Of a DNA stretch of 64,000 nucleotides, positions 15,486 to 24,312 are shown in pieces (positions within the stretch are counted from its first letter, which is position 1; every line of letters begins with the position of its first letter). The notes under the pieces were generated by a model, which saw only the letters and a program-made list of their open reading frames with translations, did no database searches and was not told the DNA's origin. A program made the position numbers and the translations under genes. Origin of the DNA: a virus; IMG/VR virus record IMGVR_UViG_3300043399_000587, positions 1 to 64,000 of that record. One strand, given 5' to 3'.

Positions 15486-16063
15486 GATTTAATTCTGATA
15501 TAGATATTGATTTTGGTGACAGAGAAAAAATATTATCATTAATTGAACATATCCCTGCTGCCATGAGAAACGTACATCCAATACGTAAACATGCAACAGG
15601 AGTTTATGTCACTGAAATTCCATATGATCCCGTGAATGATATGGCATCAATTGACTATACAGTAGCAGAATCTCGTGGTTATCTTAAACTTGATATGTTA
15701 AATGTCCATGTTTATAACCAAGTTAGAAACGAACATCATCTAGTAGAATTAATGCGTGAGCCTAATTGGGACAATTTAAAAAACAAAGAGTTTGTAGAAA
15801 AATTAATTCATTTAGGAAATCATTATTCTACAATAAGAAGCATGCCCGAACCTGTCAATAGTATACCTAGATTAGCTATGCTACTAGCGATCATTAGGCC
15901 AGGCAAGAAACATTTGATAGGTAAGAGTTGGAAAGAGGTAGCTGAGACTGTGTGGGACAAAGATAACACAGGGTACTCGTTCAAGCGGTCGCATGCTTGC
16001 GCCTACGCACATCTAGTAGTAGTACATATGAATCTATTAGAAGAAACTACGGTAATCGTTTAA
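15482..16063 (+). CDS. DnaE-like polymerase, catalytic palm portion (split gene, C part)
   Basis: A 193-residue protein matching, in order, motifs of bacterial DNA polymerase III alpha: SDIDIDF at residues 5-11 (the PDFDVDF motif with two catalytic Asp), RKHATGVYV (like GKHAGGVVI), GYLKLDMLNV with D71 (like LVKFDFLGL, third catalytic Asp), IPRLAMLLAIIRPGK (like FEDMIALVALFRPGP) and FKRSHACAYAHLV (like FNKSHSAAYALV). The spacing is much shorter than in DnaE, so this is a minimal core. The part normally just before it, with GRGS, is encoded at 59036-59542. No intein sequence is seen. Confidence 0.85.
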   Translation: MRFNSDIDIDFGDREKILSLIEHIPAAMRNVHPIRKHATGVYVTEIPYDPVNDMASIDYTVAESRGYLKLDMLNVHVYNQVRNEHHLVELMREPNWDNLKNKEFVEKLIHLGNHYSTIRSMPEPVNSIPRLAMLLAIIRPGKKHLIGKSWKEVAETVWDKDNTGYSFKRSHACAYAHLVVVHMNLLEETTVIV

Positions 16064-16427
16064 CTAGTGTTATACTACGTCTTTTTGACCTACGTTTATG
16101 AAGTTCATTCATACTTGTTATAGGTCCGTGCAGGATTACCAAACTTTTATTAGCAAAAGTTTTCAGATAAGGTCTAAACTGAACCCATTCATCCTTTAAG
16201 AACAAATTAATAGGTATCAATCTATTACTTTCCCACCACCATATATCTCCTAATTCTAAAAATCTAGTTCGAACGTCTGATTCTACGATAGCCCCGTAAT
16301 CGTAAATAGTGGTAACATTGTCATCTCGATTTTGAATTATGCCTACATAGTCTTGATTAGCGTAGGAACAAACCGTTATGAACGGGTGATTTTCGCTAAG
16401 TTTTTTGAAAAACTCATTTTGTATCAT
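16047..16427 (-). CDS. Unknown phage protein, minus strand
   Basis: A 126-residue protein with YVGIIQNRDDNVTTIYDYG and LELGDIWWWESNRLIPINLF, a pattern I associate with conserved T4-like phage proteins of unknown function. It is read against its neighbours and overlaps the end of the DnaE-like gene tail to tail by 17 bp. Confidence 0.75.
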   Translation of the reverse strand: MIQNEFFKKLSENHPFITVCSYANQDYVGIIQNRDDNVTTIYDYGAIVESDVRTRFLELGDIWWWESNRLIPINLFLKDEWVQFRPYLKTFANKSLVILHGPITSMNELHKRRSKRRSITLVKRLP

Positions 16428-16600
16428 GTAATTTATGTAAAATAATGATATATTTAATCGGTGTGACCCGAACTTAATAATTTAATATTTTCGGTACTAA
16501 ATACGTTAAAGGATTACATATTGTGTACTCAACCCCAGTTTTTATTTATACCCAAAGACAAATCGTTGTTTTGTTATTTGGTAACTCAGCGAGGAGATAT

Positions 16601-17305
16601 ATGCCAGTTTACGCCAAACCTTTAACTCTACATAAAGGTGTAGATAATCAAATACAGTTTCAATTTTTGGATCAAGAACAAAAACCGGTCAACATCACAG
16701 GTAAAGAAATTACATGTAGAATTATCAGTTATGATGGAACTGAAGTCTTATTAAGAAAAGCATTAACACCGACTTATGCACTGAATGGTCTTGCCGTGTT
16801 AACATTGAATGCAGCAGAAATAGAAAACATTCCTGCGCAGAAAGCACATTATTCATTAGAAATTCCCGTAGGAGAGTTTGGATTCCCTGTATTCGTAGAT
16901 CAAAACGCGGGAGCCCGTGGGGATATGAACATCGTTAATTCTGTATTACCTGCTTTTATACCTTCAGCTAACATATCCATCCCCACAGGGCAACCGTTCC
17001 CTAACTTAGATTCTAATAATAGCATTGCCAACGTATTACCTAATGCAAACGTTTATTATAGTAGCGTCATCAACACTGAAGACAATCCAATATTGACGTT
17101 GCAAACCTCATTCGTTGAATATAATGGATATGTAGGGATCGAAGGTTCTACTATTGTCAACGGTGATTGGTATCCTATTTTTACTTCTGATGAATATGCC
17201 AATAATAGCGATACTCAGGGTTATACTATACATGGGTTCCATCCCTACGTAAGAATGGTATTTACCAGCAATACAGGCGCTGTTACCAATATATTAGCTA
17301 GATAA
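16601..17305 (+). CDS. Virion protein with BppU-like N-terminal domain
   Basis: A 234-residue protein. The N-terminal region (KPLTLHKGVDNQIQFQFLD, then GKEITCRIISYDG) resembles the beta-sandwich found at the N-terminus of phage upper baseplate proteins. The rest is Asn/Pro/Thr-rich beta structure typical of tail-fibre parts. The ATG at 16601 has a strong GAGGAG; an in-frame GTG at 16523 would add a hydrophobic stretch but is less convincing. The 170 bp before it hold only a weak late-like box (ACTAAATA, 16496). Confidence 0.7.
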   Translation: MPVYAKPLTLHKGVDNQIQFQFLDQEQKPVNITGKEITCRIISYDGTEVLLRKALTPTYALNGLAVLTLNAAEIENIPAQKAHYSLEIPVGEFGFPVFVDQNAGARGDMNIVNSVLPAFIPSANISIPTGQPFPNLDSNNSIANVLPNANVYYSSVINTEDNPILTLQTSFVEYNGYVGIEGSTIVNGDWYPIFTSDEYANNSDTQGYTIHGFHPYVRMVFTSNTGAVTNILAR

Positions 17306-17353
17306 AAGTCCGACTTACTTGTACTCTGATACATACTATGTTAAACTTATAGT

Positions 17354-18325
17354 ATGTTTGATATCCTAACTGTTGTACCAGGCAAGAAAAAGCTGACCCA
17401 AAGTGGGTGGTACAGTTTCAATGCAATATGCTGTCAGCATCGAGGTCACAAGCCTGACAGAAGGGCTAGGGGCGGCATACGCATGGACGGGGATAACTGG
17501 AGCTTTCATTGTTTTAATTGTGGCTTCAAGTGCGGATTCACGATAGGCAAAAGTTTAACAAAAAACACAAAACAATTCTTAAAATGGTCAGGAATAGACG
17601 AACAGCAGATTAGTAAATGGAACTTAGAAAGTCTGCAAAATAAAGATTTGTTGAACTATGTGCAGGTTAAAAAAGCTAAAAAGAAAATCAAGTTCAAAGA
17701 CCATGAATTGCCTTTGGGAGAATTGCTTGACGTAAACAACATAGAACACAAAATATATGTTGATTACGTGCAATCTAGGGGAATAAATGTTAGTGATTAT
17801 CCCTTTATGATTACCCCTCATGAAAAAGGTCGACAAGGCAATAGGATAATTATTCCATATACTTATCACAATAAAATTGTAGGACATACCAGCCGATTTC
17901 TAGACAATAAAATACCTAAATACATAAAAGAGCAACAGCAAGGATATGTATTTGGTATAGATTTTCAAAAACCAAATTGGGAAGTATGTATTCTGGTAGA
18001 AGGAATATTTGATGCACTTAGTCTTAATGCATGTGCATTAACTCATAACACAATAAATGATGAGCAAGTTGAATTGCTAAGCCAATTAAACAGAAAAATA
18101 ATTTTTGTGCCTGATCATGATACAGCTGGTTTAGAAACTATAGATAGAGCATTAGAGTTGGGGTATAGTGTTAGTATACCTGATTGGGATCATGGTATAA
18201 AAGATGTGAATGATGCAGTTGTAAAATATGGAAAATTAACTACACTACTAAGTATTTTGCAAAGTGCTACAACTAGTAAAGTAAAGATAGAAATGCAAAG
18301 GAGAAAAATTGATAAAAGAATATAA
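17354..18325 (+). CDS. gp61: DNA primase gp61
   Basis: Makes RNA primers for lagging-strand synthesis and works with the gp41 helicase. The N-terminal zinc-binding motif has Cys26/Cys27/His29 and Cys53/Cys56 (HCFNCGF). The TOPRIM domain shows ILVEGIFDALSL (catalytic Glu) and FVPDHDTAG (DxD). The length is 323 residues. The helicase gene overlaps its end by 17 bp, so the two are translated together. Confidence 0.93.
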   Translation: MFDILTVVPGKKKLTQSGWYSFNAICCQHRGHKPDRRARGGIRMDGDNWSFHCFNCGFKCGFTIGKSLTKNTKQFLKWSGIDEQQISKWNLESLQNKDLLNYVQVKKAKKKIKFKDHELPLGELLDVNNIEHKIYVDYVQSRGINVSDYPFMITPHEKGRQGNRIIIPYTYHNKIVGHTSRFLDNKIPKYIKEQQQGYVFGIDFQKPNWEVCILVEGIFDALSLNACALTHNTINDEQVELLSQLNRKIIFVPDHDTAGLETIDRALELGYSVSIPDWDHGIKDVNDAVVKYGKLTTLLSILQSATTSKVKIEMQRRKIDKRI

Positions 18326-19736
18326 TTCGGATATGCAAATGCTGTTTTTGAGAATGATGGTCACCAACTCAGAGTTGTATACGCGAGTGATGAACATTAT
18401 GAATCCATCGAATTTCGAAAAAAGATTAAAACCTGTAGCAGAATTTATAGTCGAGCATTCAAAAAAATATAATATGATGCCTGAACCTACACAGATAAAG
18501 GCAGTTACTGGCATCGAAGTAGATTCTATTCCCGAACTTGATGATGGACATAATGATTGGTTCTTAGAAGAATTTGAACAATTCACTAAAAGACAGGAAC
18601 TTGAACGTGCTATTCTGAAAAGTGCAGACTTATTAGAAAAGGGAGAATATGGTCCTGTAGAAAAACTGATCAAAGATGCTGTACAAATCAGTCTACAAAA
18701 AGACATGGGTACAGATTACTTTGCTGATCCTAGGGCTAGGCTTATGGCACTAAAGTCTAATAATGGTCAGTTGAGTACAGGTTGGCCTACTATGGATCAA
18801 AAACTCTATGGTGGGTTCAATCGTGGCGAACTACAGATTTTTGCAGGGGGTTCAGGTTCTGGTAAGAGTTTGTTTATGCAAAATCTTGCAGTCAACTGGG
18901 CACAAGCAGGACTAAACGGTGCTTACATTACGCTAGAACTTAGTGAAGGTCTTTGTTCTATGCGTATTGATAGTATGATGACCGATACTAGTAGCAGAGA
19001 AATCTTTAAAGACATTGACAATGTTGAAATGAAGGTTAAACTACATGCAAAGAAAGCAGGTAAGTTGCGTATCAAATACATGCCTGCGCAAAGCACTGTA
19101 AATGACCTACGTGCGTACTGTAAAGAATTGCAAATACAAACAGGAGTCAAAATAGACTTTTTGTGTGTAGATTATCTTGACCTGCTCATGCCTGTTAGCG
19201 CAAAGGTCAGTCCAAGCGATTTGTTTGTTAAAGATAAGTATGTTTCGGAAGAATTGCGTAATCTAGCAAAAGAATTGAACGTACTATTTGTTACTGCTTC
19301 ACAATTGAACCGTTCAGCCGTTGAAGAAATTGAATTCGATCATAGTCACATTTCAGGTGGTATCTCAAAGATTAACACAGCAGATAATGTATTCGGCATT
19401 TTTACAAGCCGTAGTATGCGTGAGCGTGGTCAGTATCAACTGCAATTAATGAAAACACGGTCGAGTTCGGGTGTGGGGCAAAAGATAGAATTAGAATTTA
19501 ATGTAGAAACGTTGAGGATTACAGATCCAAATCCCGAAGGTGATAGCCAAAGTTATCAACCAACCAAACCTCAGCCTAGTCCAAATGATTTAATGAGTAA
19601 ATTAAAACCACAATCCACTGTGACGGAAAAAATCGATCCTATAACAGGGGAAATTGAACCGACTGAGAAAAGAGTAGTAGCCAACGTACAAAATACAAAA
19701 TTAAAGACTCTACTCAATTCACTAAGAAGTAATTAA
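18309..19736 (+). CDS. gp41: Replicative helicase gp41
   Basis: DnaB-family hexameric 5'-3' helicase of 475 residues. The helical N-terminal domain is followed by the RecA-type core, with Walker A GGSGSGKS (180-187), Walker B as FLCVDYLDLL, and an HISGGISK segment. The C-terminus is a flexible Pro/Thr-rich tail. The start is TTG 18309 with AAAGGAG upstream, inside the primase gene. Confidence 0.93.
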   Translation: MIKEYNSDMQMLFLRMMVTNSELYTRVMNIMNPSNFEKRLKPVAEFIVEHSKKYNMMPEPTQIKAVTGIEVDSIPELDDGHNDWFLEEFEQFTKRQELERAILKSADLLEKGEYGPVEKLIKDAVQISLQKDMGTDYFADPRARLMALKSNNGQLSTGWPTMDQKLYGGFNRGELQIFAGGSGSGKSLFMQNLAVNWAQAGLNGAYITLELSEGLCSMRIDSMMTDTSSREIFKDIDNVEMKVKLHAKKAGKLRIKYMPAQSTVNDLRAYCKELQIQTGVKIDFLCVDYLDLLMPVSAKVSPSDLFVKDKYVSEELRNLAKELNVLFVTASQLNRSAVEEIEFDHSHISGGISKINTADNVFGIFTSRSMRERGQYQLQLMKTRSSSGVGQKIELEFNVETLRITDPNPEGDSQSYQPTKPQPSPNDLMSKLKPQSTVTEKIDPITGEIEPTEKRVVANVQNTKLKTLLNSLRSN

Positions 19737-19746
19737 CTGAAATCAG

Positions 19747-19754
19747 CATAAATA
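19747..19754 (+). promoter_or_regulatory. Late promoter box, 6 nt before a start codon
   Basis: CATAAATA followed by CAGATT and ATG 19761. By T4 spacing the transcript would begin at or one base before the start codon. Confidence 0.65.
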
Positions 19755-19760
19755 CAGATT

Positions 19761-20006
19761 ATGCAAAAGAAAACACGATCCCTTTTGGAAGAATTAGAGG
19801 CTATTGGAAATAACCGTGATATTACTCACGTTATTGAAAGCAGAGCCCACAATATCATTACAAGTGCTATAAATTTATTAGAATTAATAAACAAGCATTA
19901 TGATAAAAATACCTCCGAGATATTAGAACGCAAACTTTTGGGAGCCATAAAAGGCCGTGATCAAACTAAATTTGCAAAAAGTATAAGGAAAAATCATGAA
20001 GCGTAA
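19761..20006 (+). CDS. Conserved T4-like phage protein, 81 residues
   Basis: Begins MQKKTRSLLEELEAIGNN with HVIESRAHNIITSAINLLE, a helical protein of the kind found next to head genes in cyanophage-type genomes. Function is unknown. It has no ribosome site and appears leaderless from the late box at 19747. It overlaps the next gene by 11 bp. Confidence 0.8.
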   Translation: MQKKTRSLLEELEAIGNNRDITHVIESRAHNIITSAINLLELINKHYDKNTSEILERKLLGAIKGRDQTKFAKSIRKNHEA

Positions 20007-20952
20007 GCCATTAAAAAATGATATTCCGAAAAAAATAGAAGAACGATTATCTAATTGGACCGGCGACTATGGATCTGCTGTGTTAAAACAACTTGGAAAT
20101 CGTCTCAGGGGTAATCCAGAAGGTTACCTGTCTATATCGGATAAAATGCACAAAGAAAAATTTATTAATAATTTTTTGAGTGCTGCATACAAATCTTTGA
20201 ATAGTGAAATTGCCGCTGGTAGAGTTGATCCCAATTTATCCGGAGTGACTTCAGCACCACAAGAAAAACCAACCGCATCTACACAACAAAGTCAGGGGCA
20301 AGCGTTAGATTTAGACGCATTAAAACAACGCAGAGAGGCTGAAAAAGCTGCAGGTATACAGTCACAGCAAACTGCACAAGCTCAAATGAAAGCAACAGCA
20401 GCTTCAAATGCCGCAACGGCTGCAGCAGATAATCAATTAGTAGCAAGAGTACGTGCTGAAAAGCAAAAACCAGGATTTCAACAAAATAAAGGTTTGATTC
20501 GTCAAGCTGCAGCTAAAGGAATACATGAATCCAAGTATGAAAAATTAAATGCTATATTTGAAAGTATACTACAGGAAGCAGAATCAATAGAGCAATGGTT
20601 AAATAGGTGGTTACCTTCCTATCTTCGTGGTATACCCATGAACGATACACATTCTAAATCACTAATAAAAGCAGTAGGTGATACTTATGCTAGAGATAAA
20701 GGCAAAGCAGCATTAGAAAAATTAGCTATGGCTGCATTTGCAGCTTCACAGAGTCCAGGTTATGGATTAGCCGCAGACAATACAAGAGATACATCTTCAA
20801 CTGTTAATACGCCTGCAGCAGTTTCGAATACAACTACTTCTACTAATAATGCAACTCAAATAGCAGGAAGCATCAAATCTCAAATGGCTAGACTTAAGCA
20901 AGTTGATCCTACAGCATACGCTAACTTAATAAAAGATTTGTCATCGGTGTAA
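19996..20952 (+). CDS. Probable internal or structural head protein with low-complexity centre
   Basis: A 318-residue protein: helical N-terminus, an Ala/Gln-rich middle (about residues 80-170), a segment KLNAIFESILQEAES, then a helical domain and a Thr/Asn-rich tail. The ILQE|A site fits the prohead-protease preference (L/I-x-E), so it may be processed in the head. It lies in the late block. The family is not recognised. Confidence 0.7.
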   Translation: MKRKPLKNDIPKKIEERLSNWTGDYGSAVLKQLGNRLRGNPEGYLSISDKMHKEKFINNFLSAAYKSLNSEIAAGRVDPNLSGVTSAPQEKPTASTQQSQGQALDLDALKQRREAEKAAGIQSQQTAQAQMKATAASNAATAAADNQLVARVRAEKQKPGFQQNKGLIRQAAAKGIHESKYEKLNAIFESILQEAESIEQWLNRWLPSYLRGIPMNDTHSKSLIKAVGDTYARDKGKAALEKLAMAAFAASQSPGYGLAADNTRDTSSTVNTPAAVSNTTTSTNNATQIAGSIKSQMARLKQVDPTAYANLIKDLSSV

Positions 20953-20956
20953 CAAA

Positions 20957-22123
20957 ATGAAATTAAATGAATCATTATCCTATTTAAGAAACGTTTTAAC
21001 TGACATTGAAACGTTTCAGAGACCATCATTAAAAGAAGATAAAGGGCACCTAGACCATCCTGAAGATTTAGTTTTTTTAGGTGGTAGTCAAGGTGCCGCA
21101 CGTGCTGTGCAATCTTCAATGGACACTGTACAAAATCCCGGTAAAGTCACAATCAAATGGGACGGATATCCAGCATTAATATTTGGGCGTGATGATCAGG
21201 GCCGTTTTAGCATTATGGATAAACACATGTTCAATAAAAAAGACGGTTCAGGTCGACAAGTTTATAGCCCTGAGCAATTTGTTCAATACGACCAAGCTCG
21301 GGGTGTTGATAGAACAGAATTACATCAACTAATTGCTAATATTTGGCCCGGGCTAGAAAAATCAGACCGTAATAAAGGTTATTACTGGGGAGATTTGTTG
21401 TTCAGTCAGCCATTACGCCCCGGCAGTGATAAACTATATAGATTTAGAGCTAATCCAAATGGAATTACTTATACAGTAGATCCTAACAGTGAAGTAGGAA
21501 AAGAACTTACAGGAAAAACAGCAGGTATTGTTGTGCATCAATTTATTGATGCTAGCGCAGCGTCAACAGATGATGCAGTTCCGCTAGATGGAACTATAGG
21601 AAAATTGAAGAACAATAGCAACGTCGCAATAGTACCTGCTAAGATGCCAATAACACCCAAATTGAAATTAAACAATGGACTGGTAAGAAAGGCTAATGCA
21701 GCAATAAAACAATATGGTCCTGCTGTAGACCAGATGTTAGATTCTGCGCCTCAGGCACGTAATACATTCAATCAATTGTTTACTACATATATTAACAAAA
21801 AAATTGTTCAAGGTGATTTAAATAATCTATTGCCAGACTTCATGAAATACTTGCAAACTAAACCCATGACTGATTCGATGCGCAGTAAGATAATGACTCA
21901 TTTGGAGCAAAATCCAAACGGACTAAAAGGTGCTTTTGAAATATGGGCTGCAATCTATGCATTGAAAATGTCAATTGTAACACAGTTAAACAAAGCAGCA
22001 GAATCAAGTCCAGTAAAAGGTTATCTGCAAAATGGTACTCAAACTCAAGAAGGTTTTGTCAGTCATGGACTAAAATTTGTGGATCGTATGGGGTTTAGTC
22101 GTCAGAACCTCCAGGGCCGCTAA
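20957..22123 (+). CDS. KxDG-containing protein (DUF6267-like), ligase or nucleotidyltransferase fold suspected
   Basis: A 388-residue conserved phage protein. The segment VTIKWDGYPALIFGR carries K-x-D-G, the nucleotidyl-lysine motif I of ATP-dependent DNA and RNA ligases. It is followed by MDKHMFNKK, GYYWGDLLF (possible motif III-like), VVHQFID and VPAKMPITPKLK (possible motif V-like). The remaining C-terminal half is helical. I recall the family as DUF6267, with no experimental function known to me. The late-gene context would be unusual for a plain DNA ligase. Its last 29 bp overlap the minus-strand endonuclease gene. Confidence 0.75.
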   Translation: MKLNESLSYLRNVLTDIETFQRPSLKEDKGHLDHPEDLVFLGGSQGAARAVQSSMDTVQNPGKVTIKWDGYPALIFGRDDQGRFSIMDKHMFNKKDGSGRQVYSPEQFVQYDQARGVDRTELHQLIANIWPGLEKSDRNKGYYWGDLLFSQPLRPGSDKLYRFRANPNGITYTVDPNSEVGKELTGKTAGIVVHQFIDASAASTDDAVPLDGTIGKLKNNSNVAIVPAKMPITPKLKLNNGLVRKANAAIKQYGPAVDQMLDSAPQARNTFNQLFTTYINKKIVQGDLNNLLPDFMKYLQTKPMTDSMRSKIMTHLEQNPNGLKGAFEIWAAIYALKMSIVTQLNKAAESSPVKGYLQNGTQTQEGFVSHGLKFVDRMGFSRQNLQGR

Positions 22124-22787
22124 ATAATCTCCATCCTTTGTAATTTTTTCTGTCACCTCTTGCCAGTGCAGAAGTATGTCCTTGCCCTAGATTATATTTT
22201 TTCCTTAATTCCCATTGGGTGCAATGTTCTTCAGTTCCGTTAGCGTGGATAAAGTAGTATACAGTGTGATCATATCTGCTACTAGTTTTGCTTTTAAATT
22301 CTTTATAATCTACATCTTTATTTTTATATAACCTCCATCCATTATATACAATCCAATTACCATGAATTAAGGTGTGAAGGTTTCCGGTGGATACCTTAAA
22401 TTCTTTGACGAATTCCTGTCTAGTACATATCCTTTCTATGCCGCTTTCATGAATAAAATGATATTGATTATGGTCATATCCTGGATGCTCAGAACCTAGC
22501 TTAGGTGGTGTCCAACCATGCTTGCCGGATTCTGGTTTTAGATTGGCCCATTCGTCACTTCGTACAACGTTCCATAAGTTAGAATAATATTTCCCCCATT
22601 CTTCTACTTCGGCCATGGAATCGCATTCCCGGAGAATTTCTGTAGTTACATCATATCCGTGTTTAGCAATATGTAATCTCCAATACTTACCTGAGCCTGG
22701 ATACGAGTAGGGATCTTGCTTTTTTGTTTGGCCCAGGTATTTGAGGCCAGTTATATTGTGGGTTTTTTTATATAGATAAATAATCAT
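22095..22787 (-). CDS. GIY-YIG homing endonuclease, minus strand
   Basis: A 230-residue protein with the GIY-YIG core at the N-terminus (IIYLYKKTHNITGLKYLGQT) and two C-terminal repeats of a DNA-binding module, YHFIHESG...WRLYK and YYFIHANG...WRLFS. The start is ATG 22787 with GAGGAG seven bases before it. It opposes the surrounding genes and overlaps the 3' end of the KxDG gene, consistent with insertion of a mobile gene. Confidence 0.9.
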   Translation of the reverse strand: MIIYLYKKTHNITGLKYLGQTKKQDPYSYPGSGKYWRLHIAKHGYDVTTEILRECDSMAEVEEWGKYYSNLWNVVRSDEWANLKPESGKHGWTPPKLGSEHPGYDHNQYHFIHESGIERICTRQEFVKEFKVSTGNLHTLIHGNWIVYNGWRLYKNKDVDYKEFKSKTSSRYDHTVYYFIHANGTEEHCTQWELRKKYNLGQGHTSALARGDRKNYKGWRLFSGPGGSDD

Positions 22788-22882
22788 GCTGATGCTCCTC
22801 AATAGCGTTAGAGTAGTTGGGGACTGCAATCCCGCGAACTACACTAATATTTATACCAAAACCCATGTTTTTTTGTTTCTGG

Positions 22883-22890
22883 AATAAATA
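22883..22890 (+). promoter_or_regulatory. Late promoter box
   Basis: AATAAATA upstream of the small virion protein gene at 22932, which also has an AAAGGAATAAG ribosome site. Confidence 0.6.
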
Positions 22891-22931
22891 AATGTAGAGC
22901 CCTGGCTCATATAACATAAAGGAATAAGAAA

Positions 22932-23306
22932 ATGGCACAATTTACAAGAGTCAATGGTGACTTAAAACCCCTAATCAACTATGATAGTTTTGCTTACACC
23001 AATACAGGTGTAAACGCTGTTACTTCAGCAGCAACAGTTCAACCACAAGGTCCTAAGCTAGATTTCTTCACATACACCGCAGCAGGTGCATTGACAACTA
23101 CAGAAATCGCACAAGGCGTACAGACAATTCAGCAACTTGCTACAATCTACTTGTACGAGTACACAGATGCATCTTCTGATACACTTGCATTCGCAGTATA
23201 TCCAGTTGGTGCATGGACAACTGGTACACTAGACACAGCACTGCAGGCACTAGGTGGCGGTTGGGCAGGTGGTTCTACAGCAGCATCCGCAACATTCACT
23301 GGTTAA
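22932..23306 (+). CDS. Small, probably abundant virion protein
   Basis: A 124-residue Ala/Thr/Gly-rich protein without Lys clusters, beginning MAQFTRVNGDLKPLINYD with a GVNAVTSAATVQPQGPKLDFF region. It has its own late promoter, a good ribosome site and a strong terminator, the mark of a highly expressed structural protein. Its role (decoration protein or other) is not known. Confidence 0.75.
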   Translation: MAQFTRVNGDLKPLINYDSFAYTNTGVNAVTSAATVQPQGPKLDFFTYTAAGALTTTEIAQGVQTIQQLATIYLYEYTDASSDTLAFAVYPVGAWTTGTLDTALQALGGGWAGGSTAASATFTG

Positions 23307-23324
23307 TTTTAAAATTAACTAACG

Positions 23325-23352
23325 AAACCCGAGAATTTTCTCGGGTTTTTTT
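23325..23352 (+). terminator. Intrinsic terminator
   Basis: Stem AAACCCGAGAA / TTCTCGGGTTT with a T-run, isolating the small virion gene from the next late unit. Confidence 0.9.
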
Positions 23353-23356
23353 ACCA

Positions 23357-23364
23357 CATAAATA
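23357..23364 (+). promoter_or_regulatory. Late promoter box, exactly leaderless
   Basis: CATAAATA then five bases (AAGCT) then ATG 23370. By T4 spacing the A of ATG is the first transcribed base. Confidence 0.7.
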
Positions 23365-23369
23365 AAGCT

Positions 23370-23825
23370 ATGAGTTTTAACGTTACATGTTATACATTGT
23401 TTGATATTACACAAACAGGTGTGCTAAACAGGTCCAAACCTATTACAGACATGGATCCAAAAATTTGGGTGTATATGAGAAATACACAATGTAATTTTGA
23501 CACAGTTTTGCAAGTAATATCTCTGAGAGCGCAGCCTGAGGGAATCACTACACCGCAAAAAATTTCAATACGATTTGACACATTTGAAAATTTTGGATTT
23601 TTGTTCACTCAAGAAGAAGATAACACATATCCTTGTTGGAAGTTTACGTTTGAAATAAATCATCCAGCAGTTTTTCATGATGGTATAAATGATTTAGGAA
23701 ATCTATATAAAGATTGCCATAATGTACCAATGATGCTATGTGGTACTGAATGGAACAAGCTACCATCTTTTTTAGACGGGTCTCCAGAATTAAAGAATAT
23801 ATACTTTGAAATCAACCATGCATAA
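23370..23825 (+). CDS. Conserved phage protein, 151 residues
   Basis: Begins MSFNVTCYTLFDITQTGVLN and contains RKPITDMDPK-type loops and an FTFEINHPAVF segment; predicted beta-rich. It has no ribosome site; start at the late box. It overlaps the next gene by 8 bp. Function is unknown, with a structural or assembly role inferred from late expression. Confidence 0.75.
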   Translation: MSFNVTCYTLFDITQTGVLNRSKPITDMDPKIWVYMRNTQCNFDTVLQVISLRAQPEGITTPQKISIRFDTFENFGFLFTQEEDNTYPCWKFTFEINHPAVFHDGINDLGNLYKDCHNVPMMLCGTEWNKLPSFLDGSPELKNIYFEINHA

Positions 23826-24282
23826 TAAATTATTAACAAAAATCGACCAATTTTTGAATCAAGAGTTTATTCAAAATATAAATGATATTGCTATCTTTCA
23901 GAATGAAGATGGCAGTTATGAACTCTTTAACAGGTACCGTATTGTTAAGGATAGTTTAGGTTATAAAGTTACGACAAACACTTCAGTTGAGGTGTTATTT
24001 TCTTCATTAAAATTTGCTGTATCTTGGTGCATTCTCGAAACCAGAAACAAATACGTTAAAGCAAAAAGAATAGAGTATTTGGATCAAATGTTAGCAGGAG
24101 TTGATGTTTCTATAGAAATGCATAAACATCTTATTAAAAAATCTAAAGAAACTGAAACTAAACTCATTTATATTGCTAAGCTTAGTGAGGAACAGTCTAA
24201 GAGAAAGAAAATACTGGGTGAACTACATACCTACATCAATGAATCTAAATCGCTTCAAATTCAAAAGTTTGCAGCTAAATGA
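23818..24282 (+). CDS. Conserved phage protein, coiled-coil type
   Basis: A 154-residue protein beginning MHNKLLTKIDQFLNQEF. Its second half is a long charged helix rich in Lys and Glu. The ATG at 23818 lies inside the previous gene. Its stop codon overlaps the next late promoter box. Function is unknown. Confidence 0.75.
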   Translation: MHNKLLTKIDQFLNQEFIQNINDIAIFQNEDGSYELFNRYRIVKDSLGYKVTTNTSVEVLFSSLKFAVSWCILETRNKYVKAKRIEYLDQMLAGVDVSIEMHKHLIKKSKETETKLIYIAKLSEEQSKRKKILGELHTYINESKSLQIQKFAAK

Positions 24283-24288
24283 TAAATA
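24281..24288 (+). promoter_or_regulatory. Late promoter box
   Basis: GATAAATA overlapping the preceding TGA stop and 24 bp upstream of ATG 24313. Confidence 0.65.
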
Positions 24289-24312
24289 ATAGATAACGTT
24301 TGGAATAAACCT

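Noticed and set aside
22786-22887. A 33-residue frame directly after a GATAAATA box (22775)
   Set aside because: It is antisense to the start of the GIY-YIG gene, has no other support and encodes a Leu-rich random-looking peptide.
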